DNA of 64,000 nt from Amaranthus tricolor (Eukaryota; Streptophyta; Magnoliopsida; Caryophyllales; Amaranthaceae): NCBI RefSeq assembly GCF_026212465.1, contig NC_080053.1, positions 9,284,815 to 9,348,814 of the forward strand, given 5' to 3'. A model generated the notes under the pieces. The model was given only the letters and a program-made list of their open reading frames with translations, was not told the origin of the DNA and ran no database searches. A program made the translations under genes and the position numbers. Below, piece by piece: positions 22,547 to 35,856 of the stretch (its first letter is position 1; each line of letters begins with the position of its first letter).

Positions 22547-23097
22547 TTTTTCCCTCCTTTTTTTTTTAATTTTTCTTATCTGTTTCCGCTGCACTTGAGC
22601 AGAAGGCATTTCAGTGGTTATCGTAGTATACTCCATGGAAGTAATTTTATTTATAAAAATATAACTCGCAACCGGGTCCCGACCTCGAATTTACGGGCAC
22701 TCGAAAGATAGGACCCGTCGAGGCGGGTCGATGCGCATACGAACGAATTGTCCGAAAGAGGCGTGCGTCGGTGCGTTCGTGTAAGCGGAAATTGCACCGG
22801 GTCCCGTCGGAAGTCCCCGCGGAAGCGCGCCCGGCATGGATGGCCTCTTGATTTCCAAGTGTTGCGCGGATTTCTCAAATATTTTGTCGCTTTTTTGTTG
22901 CGAGTTCACCTGGCTTTTAAAGCCGGCGGACTCTTTTGTGAATCGGACAATACCGGGAGGGTGAAAAACGGTATTCGGGAAGGAGAAGGCTCGAAATAGG
23001 GGTCTCGGCTGCGAATTTACGAGCTTTGGAATGCTCTGGTTTTTTTTTTTTTTTGGGCGGCATTGCGCATGTAAACAAATTGCTACGGTGAATGAAC

Positions 23098-23216
23098 GGG
23101 TGCGATCATACCAGCACTAATGCACCGGATCCCATCAGAACTCCGCAGTTAAGCGTGCTTGGGCGAGAGTAGTACTAGGATGGGTGACCTCCTGGGAAGT
23201 CCTCGTGTTGCACCCC
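23098..23216 (+). rRNA. 5S rRNA, copy 35
   Basis: Consensus gene. Spacer: tract 1 T10, a = A, b = T, tract 2 T16, private C to A at 23676 (GGTCTAGGCT); next copy 671 bp on. Confidence 0.98.
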
Positions 23217-23768
23217 TTTTTCCCTCCTTTTTTTTTTAATTTTTCTTATCTGTTTCCGCTGCACTTGAGCAGAAGGCATTTCAGTGGTTATCGTAGTATA
23301 CTCCATGGAAGTAATTTTATTTATAAAAATATAACTCGCAACCGGGTCCCGACCTCGAATTTACGGGCACTCGAAAGATAGGACCCGTCGAGGCGGGTCG
23401 ATGCGCATACGAACGAATTGTCCGAAAGAGGCGTGCGTCGGTGCGTTCGTGTAAGCGGAAATTGCACCGGGTCCCGTCGGAAGTCCCCGCGGAAGCGCGC
23501 CCGGCATGGATGGCCTCTTGATTTCCAAGTGTTGCGCGGATTTCTCAAATATTTTGTCGCTTTTTTGTTGCGAGTTCACCTGGCTTTTAAAGCCGGCGGA
23601 CTCTTTTGTGAATCGGACAATACCGGGAGGGTGAAAAACGGTATTTGGGAAGGAGAAGGCTCGAAATAGGGGTCTAGGCTGCGAATTTACGAGCTTTGGA
23701 ATGCTCTGGTTTTTTTTTTTTTTTTGGGCGGCATTGCGCATGTAAACAAATTGCTACGGTGAATGAAC

Positions 23769-23887
23769 GGGTGCGATCATACCAGCACTAATGCACCGGA
23801 TCCCATCAGAACTCCGCAGTTAAGCGTGCTTGGGCGAGAGTAGTACTAGGATGGGTGACCTCCTGGGAAGTCCTCGTGTTGCACCCC
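23769..23887 (+). rRNA. 5S rRNA, copy 36
   Basis: Consensus gene. Spacer: tract 1 T11, a = T, b = C, tract 2 T16; next copy 672 bp on. Confidence 0.98.
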
Positions 23888-24440
23888 TTTTTCCCTCCTT
23901 TTTTTTTTTAATTTTTCTTATCTGTTTCCGCTGCACTTGAGCAGAAGGCATTTCAGTGGTTATCGTAGTATACTCCATGGAAGTAATTTTATTTATAAAA
24001 ATATAACTCGCAACCGGGTCCCGACCTCGAATTTACGGGCACTCGAAAGATAGGACCCGTCGAGGCGGGTCGATGCGCATACGAACGAATTGTCCGAAAG
24101 AGGCGTGCGTCGGTGCGTTCGTGTAAGCGGAAATTGCACCGGGTCCCGTCGGAAGTCCCCGCGGAAGCGCGCCCGGCATGGATGGCCTCTTGATTTCCAA
24201 GTGTTGCGCGGATTTCTCATATATTTTGTCGCTTTTTTGTTGCGAGTTCACCTGGCTTTTAAAGCCGGCGGACTCTTTTGTGAATCGGACAATACCGGGA
24301 GGGTGAAAAACGGTATTCGGGAAGGAGAAGGCTCGAAATAGGGGTCTCGGCTGCGAATTTACGAGCTTTGGAATGCTCTGGTTTTTTTTTTTTTTTTGGG
24401 CGGCATTGCGCATGTAAACAAATTGCTACGGTGAATGAAC

Positions 24441-24559
24441 GGGTGCGATCATACCAGCACTAATGCACCGGATCCCATCAGAACTCCGCAGTTAAGCGTG
24501 CTTGGGCGAGAGTAGTACTAGGATGGGTGACCTCCTGGGAAGTCCTCGTGTTGCACCCC
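24441..24559 (+). rRNA. 5S rRNA, copy 37
   Basis: Consensus gene. Spacer: tract 1 T11, a = A, b = T, tract 2 T16; next copy 672 bp on. Confidence 0.98.
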
Positions 24560-25112
24560 TTTTTCCCTCCTTTTTTTTTTTAATTTTTCTTATCTGTTTC
24601 CGCTGCACTTGAGCAGAAGGCATTTCAGTGGTTATCGTAGTATACTCCATGGAAGTAATTTTATTTATAAAAATATAACTCGCAACCGGGTCCCGACCTC
24701 GAATTTACGGGCACTCGAAAGATAGGACCCGTCGAGGCGGGTCGATGCGCATACGAACGAATTGTCCGAAAGAGGCGTGCGTCGGTGCGTTCGTGTAAGC
24801 GGAAATTGCACCGGGTCCCGTCGGAAGTCCCCGCGGAAGCGCGCCCGGCATGGATGGCCTCTTGATTTCCAAGTGTTGCGCGGATTTCTCAAATATTTTG
24901 TCGCTTTTTTGTTGCGAGTTCACCTGGCTTTTAAAGCCGGCGGACTCTTTTGTGAATCGGACAATACCGGGAGGGTGAAAAACGGTATTTGGGAAGGAGA
25001 AGGCTCGAAATAGGGGTCTCGGCTGCGAATTTACGAGCTTTGGAATGCTCTGGTTTTTTTTTTTTTTTTGGGCGGCATTGCGCATGTAAACAAATTGCTA
25101 CGGTGAATGAAC

Positions 25113-25231
25113 GGGTGCGATCATACCAGCACTAATGCACCGGATCCCATCAGAACTCCGCAGTTAAGCGTGCTTGGGCGAGAGTAGTACTAGGATGGGT
25201 GACCTCCTGGGAAGTCCTCGTGTTGCACCCC
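25113..25231 (+). rRNA. 5S rRNA, copy 38
   Basis: Consensus gene. Spacer: tract 1 T11, a = T, b = C, tract 2 T16; next copy 672 bp on. Confidence 0.98.
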
Positions 25232-25784
25232 TTTTTCCCTCCTTTTTTTTTTTAATTTTTCTTATCTGTTTCCGCTGCACTTGAGCAGAAGGCATTTCAG
25301 TGGTTATCGTAGTATACTCCATGGAAGTAATTTTATTTATAAAAATATAACTCGCAACCGGGTCCCGACCTCGAATTTACGGGCACTCGAAAGATAGGAC
25401 CCGTCGAGGCGGGTCGATGCGCATACGAACGAATTGTCCGAAAGAGGCGTGCGTCGGTGCGTTCGTGTAAGCGGAAATTGCACCGGGTCCCGTCGGAAGT
25501 CCCCGCGGAAGCGCGCCCGGCATGGATGGCCTCTTGATTTCCAAGTGTTGCGCGGATTTCTCATATATTTTGTCGCTTTTTTGTTGCGAGTTCACCTGGC
25601 TTTTAAAGCCGGCGGACTCTTTTGTGAATCGGACAATACCGGGAGGGTGAAAAACGGTATTCGGGAAGGAGAAGGCTCGAAATAGGGGTCTCGGCTGCGA
25701 ATTTACGAGCTTTGGAATGCTCTGGTTTTTTTTTTTTTTTTGGGCGGCATTGCGCATGTAAACAAATTGCTACGGTGAATGAAC

Positions 25785-25903
25785 GGGTGCGATCATACCA
25801 GCACTAATGCACCGGATCCCATCAGAACTCCGCAGTTAAGCGTGCTTGGGCGAGAGTAGTACTAGGATGGGTGACCTCCTGGGAAGTCCTCGTGTTGCAC
25901 CCC
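25785..25903 (+). rRNA. 5S rRNA, copy 39
   Basis: Consensus gene. Spacer: tract 1 T11, a = T, b = C, tract 2 T16; the only place where two a-variant spacers are adjacent. Next copy 672 bp on. Confidence 0.98.
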
Positions 25904-26456
25904 TTTTTCCCTCCTTTTTTTTTTTAATTTTTCTTATCTGTTTCCGCTGCACTTGAGCAGAAGGCATTTCAGTGGTTATCGTAGTATACTCCATGGAAGT
26001 AATTTTATTTATAAAAATATAACTCGCAACCGGGTCCCGACCTCGAATTTACGGGCACTCGAAAGATAGGACCCGTCGAGGCGGGTCGATGCGCATACGA
26101 ACGAATTGTCCGAAAGAGGCGTGCGTCGGTGCGTTCGTGTAAGCGGAAATTGCACCGGGTCCCGTCGGAAGTCCCCGCGGAAGCGCGCCCGGCATGGATG
26201 GCCTCTTGATTTCCAAGTGTTGCGCGGATTTCTCATATATTTTGTCGCTTTTTTGTTGCGAGTTCACCTGGCTTTTAAAGCCGGCGGACTCTTTTGTGAA
26301 TCGGACAATACCGGGAGGGTGAAAAACGGTATTCGGGAAGGAGAAGGCTCGAAATAGGGGTCTCGGCTGCGAATTTACGAGCTTTGGAATGCTCTGGTTT
26401 TTTTTTTTTTTTTGGGCGGCATTGCGCATGTAAACAAATTGCTACGGTGAATGAAC

Positions 26457-26575
26457 GGGTGCGATCATACCAGCACTAATGCACCGGATCCCATCAGAAC
26501 TCCGCAGTTAAGCGTGCTTGGGCGAGAGTAGTACTAGGATGGGTGACCTCCTGGGAAGTCCTCGTGTTGCACCCC
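26457..26575 (+). rRNA. 5S rRNA, copy 40
   Basis: Consensus gene. Spacer: tract 1 T11, a = A, b = C, tract 2 T16; next copy 672 bp on. Confidence 0.98.
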
Positions 26576-27128
26576 TTTTTCCCTCCTTTTTTTTTTTAAT
26601 TTTTCTTATCTGTTTCCGCTGCACTTGAGCAGAAGGCATTTCAGTGGTTATCGTAGTATACTCCATGGAAGTAATTTTATTTATAAAAATATAACTCGCA
26701 ACCGGGTCCCGACCTCGAATTTACGGGCACTCGAAAGATAGGACCCGTCGAGGCGGGTCGATGCGCATACGAACGAATTGTCCGAAAGAGGCGTGCGTCG
26801 GTGCGTTCGTGTAAGCGGAAATTGCACCGGGTCCCGTCGGAAGTCCCCGCGGAAGCGCGCCCGGCATGGATGGCCTCTTGATTTCCAAGTGTTGCGCGGA
26901 TTTCTCAAATATTTTGTCGCTTTTTTGTTGCGAGTTCACCTGGCTTTTAAAGCCGGCGGACTCTTTTGTGAATCGGACAATACCGGGAGGGTGAAAAACG
27001 GTATTCGGGAAGGAGAAGGCTCGAAATAGGGGTCTCGGCTGCGAATTTACGAGCTTTGGAATGCTCTGGTTTTTTTTTTTTTTTTGGGCGGCATTGCGCA
27101 TGTAAACAAATTGCTACGGTGAATGAAC

Positions 27129-27247
27129 GGGTGCGATCATACCAGCACTAATGCACCGGATCCCATCAGAACTCCGCAGTTAAGCGTGCTTGGGCGAGAG
27201 TAGTACTAGGATGGGTGACCTCCTGGGAAGTCCTCGTGTTGCACCCC
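27129..27247 (+). rRNA. 5S rRNA, copy 41
   Basis: Consensus gene. Spacer: tract 1 T11, a = A, b = C, tract 2 T17, with C to G at 27671 (AAAAAGGGTATT), a marker shared with the spacers of copies 47 and 66; next copy 673 bp on. Confidence 0.98.
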
Positions 27248-27801
27248 TTTTTCCCTCCTTTTTTTTTTTAATTTTTCTTATCTGTTTCCGCTGCACTTGA
27301 GCAGAAGGCATTTCAGTGGTTATCGTAGTATACTCCATGGAAGTAATTTTATTTATAAAAATATAACTCGCAACCGGGTCCCGACCTCGAATTTACGGGC
27401 ACTCGAAAGATAGGACCCGTCGAGGCGGGTCGATGCGCATACGAACGAATTGTCCGAAAGAGGCGTGCGTCGGTGCGTTCGTGTAAGCGGAAATTGCACC
27501 GGGTCCCGTCGGAAGTCCCCGCGGAAGCGCGCCCGGCATGGATGGCCTCTTGATTTCCAAGTGTTGCGCGGATTTCTCAAATATTTTGTCGCTTTTTTGT
27601 TGCGAGTTCACCTGGCTTTTAAAGCCGGCGGACTCTTTTGTGAATCGGACAATACCGGGAGGGTGAAAAAGGGTATTCGGGAAGGAGAAGGCTCGAAATA
27701 GGGGTCTCGGCTGCGAATTTACGAGCTTTGGAATGCTCTGGTTTTTTTTTTTTTTTTTGGGCGGCATTGCGCATGTAAACAAATTGCTACGGTGAATGAA
27801 C

Positions 27802-27920
27802 GGGTGCGATCATACCAGCACTAATGCACCGGATCCCATCAGAACTCCGCAGTTAAGCGTGCTTGGGCGAGAGTAGTACTAGGATGGGTGACCTCCTGGG
27901 AAGTCCTCGTGTTGCACCCC
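27802..27920 (+). rRNA. 5S rRNA, copy 42
   Basis: Consensus gene. Spacer: tract 1 T11, a = A, b = C, tract 2 T16; next copy 672 bp on. Confidence 0.98.
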
Positions 27921-28473
27921 TTTTTCCCTCCTTTTTTTTTTTAATTTTTCTTATCTGTTTCCGCTGCACTTGAGCAGAAGGCATTTCAGTGGTTATCGTA
28001 GTATACTCCATGGAAGTAATTTTATTTATAAAAATATAACTCGCAACCGGGTCCCGACCTCGAATTTACGGGCACTCGAAAGATAGGACCCGTCGAGGCG
28101 GGTCGATGCGCATACGAACGAATTGTCCGAAAGAGGCGTGCGTCGGTGCGTTCGTGTAAGCGGAAATTGCACCGGGTCCCGTCGGAAGTCCCCGCGGAAG
28201 CGCGCCCGGCATGGATGGCCTCTTGATTTCCAAGTGTTGCGCGGATTTCTCAAATATTTTGTCGCTTTTTTGTTGCGAGTTCACCTGGCTTTTAAAGCCG
28301 GCGGACTCTTTTGTGAATCGGACAATACCGGGAGGGTGAAAAACGGTATTCGGGAAGGAGAAGGCTCGAAATAGGGGTCTCGGCTGCGAATTTACGAGCT
28401 TTGGAATGCTCTGGTTTTTTTTTTTTTTTTGGGCGGCATTGCGCATGTAAACAAATTGCTACGGTGAATGAAC

Positions 28474-28592
28474 GGGTGCGATCATACCAGCACTAATGCA
28501 CCGGATCCCATCAGAACTCCGCAGTTAAGCGTGCTTGGGCGAGAGTAGTACTAGGATGGGTGACCTCCTGGGAAGTCCTCGTGTTGCACCCC
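28474..28592 (+). rRNA. 5S rRNA, copy 43
   Basis: Consensus gene. Spacer: tract 1 T11, a = A, b = C, tract 2 T16; next copy 672 bp on. Confidence 0.98.
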
Positions 28593-29145
28593 TTTTTCCC
28601 TCCTTTTTTTTTTTAATTTTTCTTATCTGTTTCCGCTGCACTTGAGCAGAAGGCATTTCAGTGGTTATCGTAGTATACTCCATGGAAGTAATTTTATTTA
28701 TAAAAATATAACTCGCAACCGGGTCCCGACCTCGAATTTACGGGCACTCGAAAGATAGGACCCGTCGAGGCGGGTCGATGCGCATACGAACGAATTGTCC
28801 GAAAGAGGCGTGCGTCGGTGCGTTCGTGTAAGCGGAAATTGCACCGGGTCCCGTCGGAAGTCCCCGCGGAAGCGCGCCCGGCATGGATGGCCTCTTGATT
28901 TCCAAGTGTTGCGCGGATTTCTCAAATATTTTGTCGCTTTTTTGTTGCGAGTTCACCTGGCTTTTAAAGCCGGCGGACTCTTTTGTGAATCGGACAATAC
29001 CGGGAGGGTGAAAAACGGTATTCGGGAAGGAGAAGGCTCGAAATAGGGGTCTCGGCTGCGAATTTACGAGCTTTGGAATGCTCTGGTTTTTTTTTTTTTT
29101 TTGGGCGGCATTGCGCATGTAAACAAATTGCTACGGTGAATGAAC

Positions 29146-29264
29146 GGGTGCGATCATACCAGCACTAATGCACCGGATCCCATCAGAACTCCGCAGTTAA
29201 GCGTGCTTGGGCGAGAGTAGTACTAGGATGGGTGACCTCCTGGGAAGTCCTCGTGTTGCACCCC
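29146..29264 (+). rRNA. 5S rRNA, copy 44
   Basis: Consensus gene. Spacer: tract 1 T10, a = A, b = C, tract 2 T16; next copy 671 bp on. Confidence 0.98.
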
Positions 29265-29816
29265 TTTTTCCCTCCTTTTTTTTTTAATTTTTCTTATCTG
29301 TTTCCGCTGCACTTGAGCAGAAGGCATTTCAGTGGTTATCGTAGTATACTCCATGGAAGTAATTTTATTTATAAAAATATAACTCGCAACCGGGTCCCGA
29401 CCTCGAATTTACGGGCACTCGAAAGATAGGACCCGTCGAGGCGGGTCGATGCGCATACGAACGAATTGTCCGAAAGAGGCGTGCGTCGGTGCGTTCGTGT
29501 AAGCGGAAATTGCACCGGGTCCCGTCGGAAGTCCCCGCGGAAGCGCGCCCGGCATGGATGGCCTCTTGATTTCCAAGTGTTGCGCGGATTTCTCAAATAT
29601 TTTGTCGCTTTTTTGTTGCGAGTTCACCTGGCTTTTAAAGCCGGCGGACTCTTTTGTGAATCGGACAATACCGGGAGGGTGAAAAACGGTATTCGGGAAG
29701 GAGAAGGCTCGAAATAGGGGTCTCGGCTGCGAATTTACGAGCTTTGGAATGCTCTGGTTTTTTTTTTTTTTTTGGGCGGCATTGCGCATGTAAACAAATT
29801 GCTACGGTGAATGAAC

Positions 29817-29935
29817 GGGTGCGATCATACCAGCACTAATGCACCGGATCCCATCAGAACTCCGCAGTTAAGCGTGCTTGGGCGAGAGTAGTACTAGGAT
29901 GGGTGACCTCCTGGGAAGTCCTCGTGTTGCACCCC
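29817..29935 (+). rRNA. 5S rRNA, copy 45
   Basis: Consensus gene. Spacer: tract 1 T10, a = A, b = T, tract 2 T16; next copy 671 bp on. Confidence 0.98.
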
Positions 29936-30487
29936 TTTTTCCCTCCTTTTTTTTTTAATTTTTCTTATCTGTTTCCGCTGCACTTGAGCAGAAGGCATTT
30001 CAGTGGTTATCGTAGTATACTCCATGGAAGTAATTTTATTTATAAAAATATAACTCGCAACCGGGTCCCGACCTCGAATTTACGGGCACTCGAAAGATAG
30101 GACCCGTCGAGGCGGGTCGATGCGCATACGAACGAATTGTCCGAAAGAGGCGTGCGTCGGTGCGTTCGTGTAAGCGGAAATTGCACCGGGTCCCGTCGGA
30201 AGTCCCCGCGGAAGCGCGCCCGGCATGGATGGCCTCTTGATTTCCAAGTGTTGCGCGGATTTCTCAAATATTTTGTCGCTTTTTTGTTGCGAGTTCACCT
30301 GGCTTTTAAAGCCGGCGGACTCTTTTGTGAATCGGACAATACCGGGAGGGTGAAAAACGGTATTTGGGAAGGAGAAGGCTCGAAATAGGGGTCTCGGCTG
30401 CGAATTTACGAGCTTTGGAATGCTCTGGTTTTTTTTTTTTTTTTGGGCGGCATTGCGCATGTAAACAAATTGCTACGGTGAATGAAC

Positions 30488-30606
30488 GGGTGCGATCATA
30501 CCAGCACTAATGCACCGGATCCCATCAGAACTCCGCAGTTAAGCGTGCTTGGGCGAGAGTAGTACTAGGATGGGTGACCTCCTGGGAAGTCCTCGTGTTG
30601 CACCCC
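30488..30606 (+). rRNA. 5S rRNA, copy 46
   Basis: Consensus gene. Spacer: tract 1 T11, a = A, b = T, tract 2 T16; next copy 672 bp on. Confidence 0.98.
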
Positions 30607-31159
30607 TTTTTCCCTCCTTTTTTTTTTTAATTTTTCTTATCTGTTTCCGCTGCACTTGAGCAGAAGGCATTTCAGTGGTTATCGTAGTATACTCCATGGA
30701 AGTAATTTTATTTATAAAAATATAACTCGCAACCGGGTCCCGACCTCGAATTTACGGGCACTCGAAAGATAGGACCCGTCGAGGCGGGTCGATGCGCATA
30801 CGAACGAATTGTCCGAAAGAGGCGTGCGTCGGTGCGTTCGTGTAAGCGGAAATTGCACCGGGTCCCGTCGGAAGTCCCCGCGGAAGCGCGCCCGGCATGG
30901 ATGGCCTCTTGATTTCCAAGTGTTGCGCGGATTTCTCAAATATTTTGTCGCTTTTTTGTTGCGAGTTCACCTGGCTTTTAAAGCCGGCGGACTCTTTTGT
31001 GAATCGGACAATACCGGGAGGGTGAAAAACGGTATTTGGGAAGGAGAAGGCTCGAAATAGGGGTCTCGGCTGCGAATTTACGAGCTTTGGAATGCTCTGG
31101 TTTTTTTTTTTTTTTTGGGCGGCATTGCGCATGTAAACAAATTGCTACGGTGAATGAAC

Positions 31160-31278
31160 GGGTGCGATCATACCAGCACTAATGCACCGGATCCCATCAG
31201 AACTCCGCAGTTAAGCGTGCTTGGGCGAGAGTAGTACTAGGATGGGTGACCTCCTGGGAAGTCCTCGTGTTGCACCCC
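31160..31278 (+). rRNA. 5S rRNA, copy 47
   Basis: Consensus gene. Spacer: tract 1 T11, a = A, b = C, the C to G marker at 31702, and tract 2 T14, the shortest in the window; next copy 670 bp on. Confidence 0.98.
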
Positions 31279-31829
31279 TTTTTCCCTCCTTTTTTTTTTT
31301 AATTTTTCTTATCTGTTTCCGCTGCACTTGAGCAGAAGGCATTTCAGTGGTTATCGTAGTATACTCCATGGAAGTAATTTTATTTATAAAAATATAACTC
31401 GCAACCGGGTCCCGACCTCGAATTTACGGGCACTCGAAAGATAGGACCCGTCGAGGCGGGTCGATGCGCATACGAACGAATTGTCCGAAAGAGGCGTGCG
31501 TCGGTGCGTTCGTGTAAGCGGAAATTGCACCGGGTCCCGTCGGAAGTCCCCGCGGAAGCGCGCCCGGCATGGATGGCCTCTTGATTTCCAAGTGTTGCGC
31601 GGATTTCTCAAATATTTTGTCGCTTTTTTGTTGCGAGTTCACCTGGCTTTTAAAGCCGGCGGACTCTTTTGTGAATCGGACAATACCGGGAGGGTGAAAA
31701 AGGGTATTCGGGAAGGAGAAGGCTCGAAATAGGGGTCTCGGCTGCGAATTTACGAGCTTTGGAATGCTCTGGTTTTTTTTTTTTTTGGGCGGCATTGCGC
31801 ATGTAAACAAATTGCTACGGTGAATGAAC

Positions 31830-31948
31830 GGGTGCGATCATACCAGCACTAATGCACCGGATCCCATCAGAACTCCGCAGTTAAGCGTGCTTGGGCGAGA
31901 GTAGTACTAGGATGGGTGACCTCCTGGGAAGTCCTCGTGTTGCACCCC
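31830..31948 (+). rRNA. 5S rRNA, copy 48
   Basis: Consensus gene. Spacer: tract 1 T10, a = A, b = C, tract 2 T16; next copy 671 bp on. Confidence 0.98.
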
Positions 31949-32500
31949 TTTTTCCCTCCTTTTTTTTTTAATTTTTCTTATCTGTTTCCGCTGCACTTGA
32001 GCAGAAGGCATTTCAGTGGTTATCGTAGTATACTCCATGGAAGTAATTTTATTTATAAAAATATAACTCGCAACCGGGTCCCGACCTCGAATTTACGGGC
32101 ACTCGAAAGATAGGACCCGTCGAGGCGGGTCGATGCGCATACGAACGAATTGTCCGAAAGAGGCGTGCGTCGGTGCGTTCGTGTAAGCGGAAATTGCACC
32201 GGGTCCCGTCGGAAGTCCCCGCGGAAGCGCGCCCGGCATGGATGGCCTCTTGATTTCCAAGTGTTGCGCGGATTTCTCAAATATTTTGTCGCTTTTTTGT
32301 TGCGAGTTCACCTGGCTTTTAAAGCCGGCGGACTCTTTTGTGAATCGGACAATACCGGGAGGGTGAAAAACGGTATTCGGGAAGGAGAAGGCTCGAAATA
32401 GGGGTCTCGGCTGCGAATTTACGAGCTTTGGAATGCTCTGGTTTTTTTTTTTTTTTTGGGCGGCATTGCGCATGTAAACAAATTGCTACGGTGAATGAAC

Positions 32501-32619
32501 GGGTGCGATCATACCAGCACTAATGCACCGGATCCCATCAGAACTCCGCAGTTAAGCGTGCTTGGGCGAGAGTAGTACTAGGATGGGTGACCTCCTGGGA
32601 AGTCCTCGTGTTGCACCCC
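32501..32619 (+). rRNA. 5S rRNA, copy 49
   Basis: Consensus gene. Spacer: tract 1 T10, a = A, b = C, tract 2 T15, private G to A at 33055 (GGGAAAGAGAAG); next copy 670 bp on. Confidence 0.98.
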
Positions 32620-33170
32620 TTTTTCCCTCCTTTTTTTTTTAATTTTTCTTATCTGTTTCCGCTGCACTTGAGCAGAAGGCATTTCAGTGGTTATCGTAGT
32701 ATACTCCATGGAAGTAATTTTATTTATAAAAATATAACTCGCAACCGGGTCCCGACCTCGAATTTACGGGCACTCGAAAGATAGGACCCGTCGAGGCGGG
32801 TCGATGCGCATACGAACGAATTGTCCGAAAGAGGCGTGCGTCGGTGCGTTCGTGTAAGCGGAAATTGCACCGGGTCCCGTCGGAAGTCCCCGCGGAAGCG
32901 CGCCCGGCATGGATGGCCTCTTGATTTCCAAGTGTTGCGCGGATTTCTCAAATATTTTGTCGCTTTTTTGTTGCGAGTTCACCTGGCTTTTAAAGCCGGC
33001 GGACTCTTTTGTGAATCGGACAATACCGGGAGGGTGAAAAACGGTATTCGGGAAAGAGAAGGCTCGAAATAGGGGTCTCGGCTGCGAATTTACGAGCTTT
33101 GGAATGCTCTGGTTTTTTTTTTTTTTTGGGCGGCATTGCGCATGTAAACAAATTGCTACGGTGAATGAAC

Positions 33171-33289
33171 GGGTGCGATCATACCAGCACTAATGCACCG
33201 GATCCCATCAGAACTCCGCAGTTAAGCGTGCTTGGGCGAGAGTAGTACTAGGATGGGTGACCTCCTGGGAAGTCCTCGTGTTGCACCCC
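33171..33289 (+). rRNA. 5S rRNA, copy 50
   Basis: Consensus gene. Spacer: tract 1 T10, a = A, b = C, tract 2 T16; next copy 671 bp on. Confidence 0.98.
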
Positions 33290-33841
33290 TTTTTCCCTCC
33301 TTTTTTTTTTAATTTTTCTTATCTGTTTCCGCTGCACTTGAGCAGAAGGCATTTCAGTGGTTATCGTAGTATACTCCATGGAAGTAATTTTATTTATAAA
33401 AATATAACTCGCAACCGGGTCCCGACCTCGAATTTACGGGCACTCGAAAGATAGGACCCGTCGAGGCGGGTCGATGCGCATACGAACGAATTGTCCGAAA
33501 GAGGCGTGCGTCGGTGCGTTCGTGTAAGCGGAAATTGCACCGGGTCCCGTCGGAAGTCCCCGCGGAAGCGCGCCCGGCATGGATGGCCTCTTGATTTCCA
33601 AGTGTTGCGCGGATTTCTCAAATATTTTGTCGCTTTTTTGTTGCGAGTTCACCTGGCTTTTAAAGCCGGCGGACTCTTTTGTGAATCGGACAATACCGGG
33701 AGGGTGAAAAACGGTATTCGGGAAGGAGAAGGCTCGAAATAGGGGTCTCGGCTGCGAATTTACGAGCTTTGGAATGCTCTGGTTTTTTTTTTTTTTTTGG
33801 GCGGCATTGCGCATGTAAACAAATTGCTACGGTGAATGAAC

Positions 33842-33960
33842 GGGTGCGATCATACCAGCACTAATGCACCGGATCCCATCAGAACTCCGCAGTTAAGCGT
33901 GCTTGGGCGAGAGTAGTACTAGGATGGGTGACCTCCTGGGAAGTCCTCGTGTTGCACCCC
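33842..33960 (+). rRNA. 5S rRNA, copy 51
   Basis: Consensus gene. Spacer: tract 1 T10, a = A, b = T, tract 2 T16; next copy 671 bp on. Confidence 0.98.
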
Positions 33961-34512
33961 TTTTTCCCTCCTTTTTTTTTTAATTTTTCTTATCTGTTTC
34001 CGCTGCACTTGAGCAGAAGGCATTTCAGTGGTTATCGTAGTATACTCCATGGAAGTAATTTTATTTATAAAAATATAACTCGCAACCGGGTCCCGACCTC
34101 GAATTTACGGGCACTCGAAAGATAGGACCCGTCGAGGCGGGTCGATGCGCATACGAACGAATTGTCCGAAAGAGGCGTGCGTCGGTGCGTTCGTGTAAGC
34201 GGAAATTGCACCGGGTCCCGTCGGAAGTCCCCGCGGAAGCGCGCCCGGCATGGATGGCCTCTTGATTTCCAAGTGTTGCGCGGATTTCTCAAATATTTTG
34301 TCGCTTTTTTGTTGCGAGTTCACCTGGCTTTTAAAGCCGGCGGACTCTTTTGTGAATCGGACAATACCGGGAGGGTGAAAAACGGTATTTGGGAAGGAGA
34401 AGGCTCGAAATAGGGGTCTCGGCTGCGAATTTACGAGCTTTGGAATGCTCTGGTTTTTTTTTTTTTTTTGGGCGGCATTGCGCATGTAAACAAATTGCTA
34501 CGGTGAATGAAC

Positions 34513-34631
34513 GGGTGCGATCATACCAGCACTAATGCACCGGATCCCATCAGAACTCCGCAGTTAAGCGTGCTTGGGCGAGAGTAGTACTAGGATGGGT
34601 GACCTCCTGGGAAGTCCTCGTGTTGCACCCC
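34513..34631 (+). rRNA. 5S rRNA, copy 52
   Basis: Consensus gene. Spacer: tract 1 T11, a = T, b = C, tract 2 T16; next copy 672 bp on. Confidence 0.98.
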
Positions 34632-35184
34632 TTTTTCCCTCCTTTTTTTTTTTAATTTTTCTTATCTGTTTCCGCTGCACTTGAGCAGAAGGCATTTCAG
34701 TGGTTATCGTAGTATACTCCATGGAAGTAATTTTATTTATAAAAATATAACTCGCAACCGGGTCCCGACCTCGAATTTACGGGCACTCGAAAGATAGGAC
34801 CCGTCGAGGCGGGTCGATGCGCATACGAACGAATTGTCCGAAAGAGGCGTGCGTCGGTGCGTTCGTGTAAGCGGAAATTGCACCGGGTCCCGTCGGAAGT
34901 CCCCGCGGAAGCGCGCCCGGCATGGATGGCCTCTTGATTTCCAAGTGTTGCGCGGATTTCTCATATATTTTGTCGCTTTTTTGTTGCGAGTTCACCTGGC
35001 TTTTAAAGCCGGCGGACTCTTTTGTGAATCGGACAATACCGGGAGGGTGAAAAACGGTATTCGGGAAGGAGAAGGCTCGAAATAGGGGTCTCGGCTGCGA
35101 ATTTACGAGCTTTGGAATGCTCTGGTTTTTTTTTTTTTTTTGGGCGGCATTGCGCATGTAAACAAATTGCTACGGTGAATGAAC

Positions 35185-35303
35185 GGGTGCGATCATACCA
35201 GCACTAATGCACCGGATCCCATCAGAACTCCGCAGTTAAGCGTGCTTGGGCGAGAGTAGTACTAGGATGGGTGACCTCCTGGGAAGTCCTCGTGTTGCAC
35301 CCC
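35185..35303 (+). rRNA. 5S rRNA, copy 53
   Basis: Consensus gene. Spacer: tract 1 T11, a = A, b = C, tract 2 T16; next copy 672 bp on. Confidence 0.98.
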
Positions 35304-35856
35304 TTTTTCCCTCCTTTTTTTTTTTAATTTTTCTTATCTGTTTCCGCTGCACTTGAGCAGAAGGCATTTCAGTGGTTATCGTAGTATACTCCATGGAAGT
35401 AATTTTATTTATAAAAATATAACTCGCAACCGGGTCCCGACCTCGAATTTACGGGCACTCGAAAGATAGGACCCGTCGAGGCGGGTCGATGCGCATACGA
35501 ACGAATTGTCCGAAAGAGGCGTGCGTCGGTGCGTTCGTGTAAGCGGAAATTGCACCGGGTCCCGTCGGAAGTCCCCGCGGAAGCGCGCCCGGCATGGATG
35601 GCCTCTTGATTTCCAAGTGTTGCGCGGATTTCTCAAATATTTTGTCGCTTTTTTGTTGCGAGTTCACCTGGCTTTTAAAGCCGGCGGACTCTTTTGTGAA
35701 TCGGACAATACCGGGAGGGTGAAAAACGGTATTCGGGAAGGAGAAGGCTCGAAATAGGGGTCTCGGCTGCGAATTTACGAGCTTTGGAATGCTCTGGTTT
35801 TTTTTTTTTTTTTGGGCGGCATTGCGCATGTAAACAAATTGCTACGGTGAATGAAC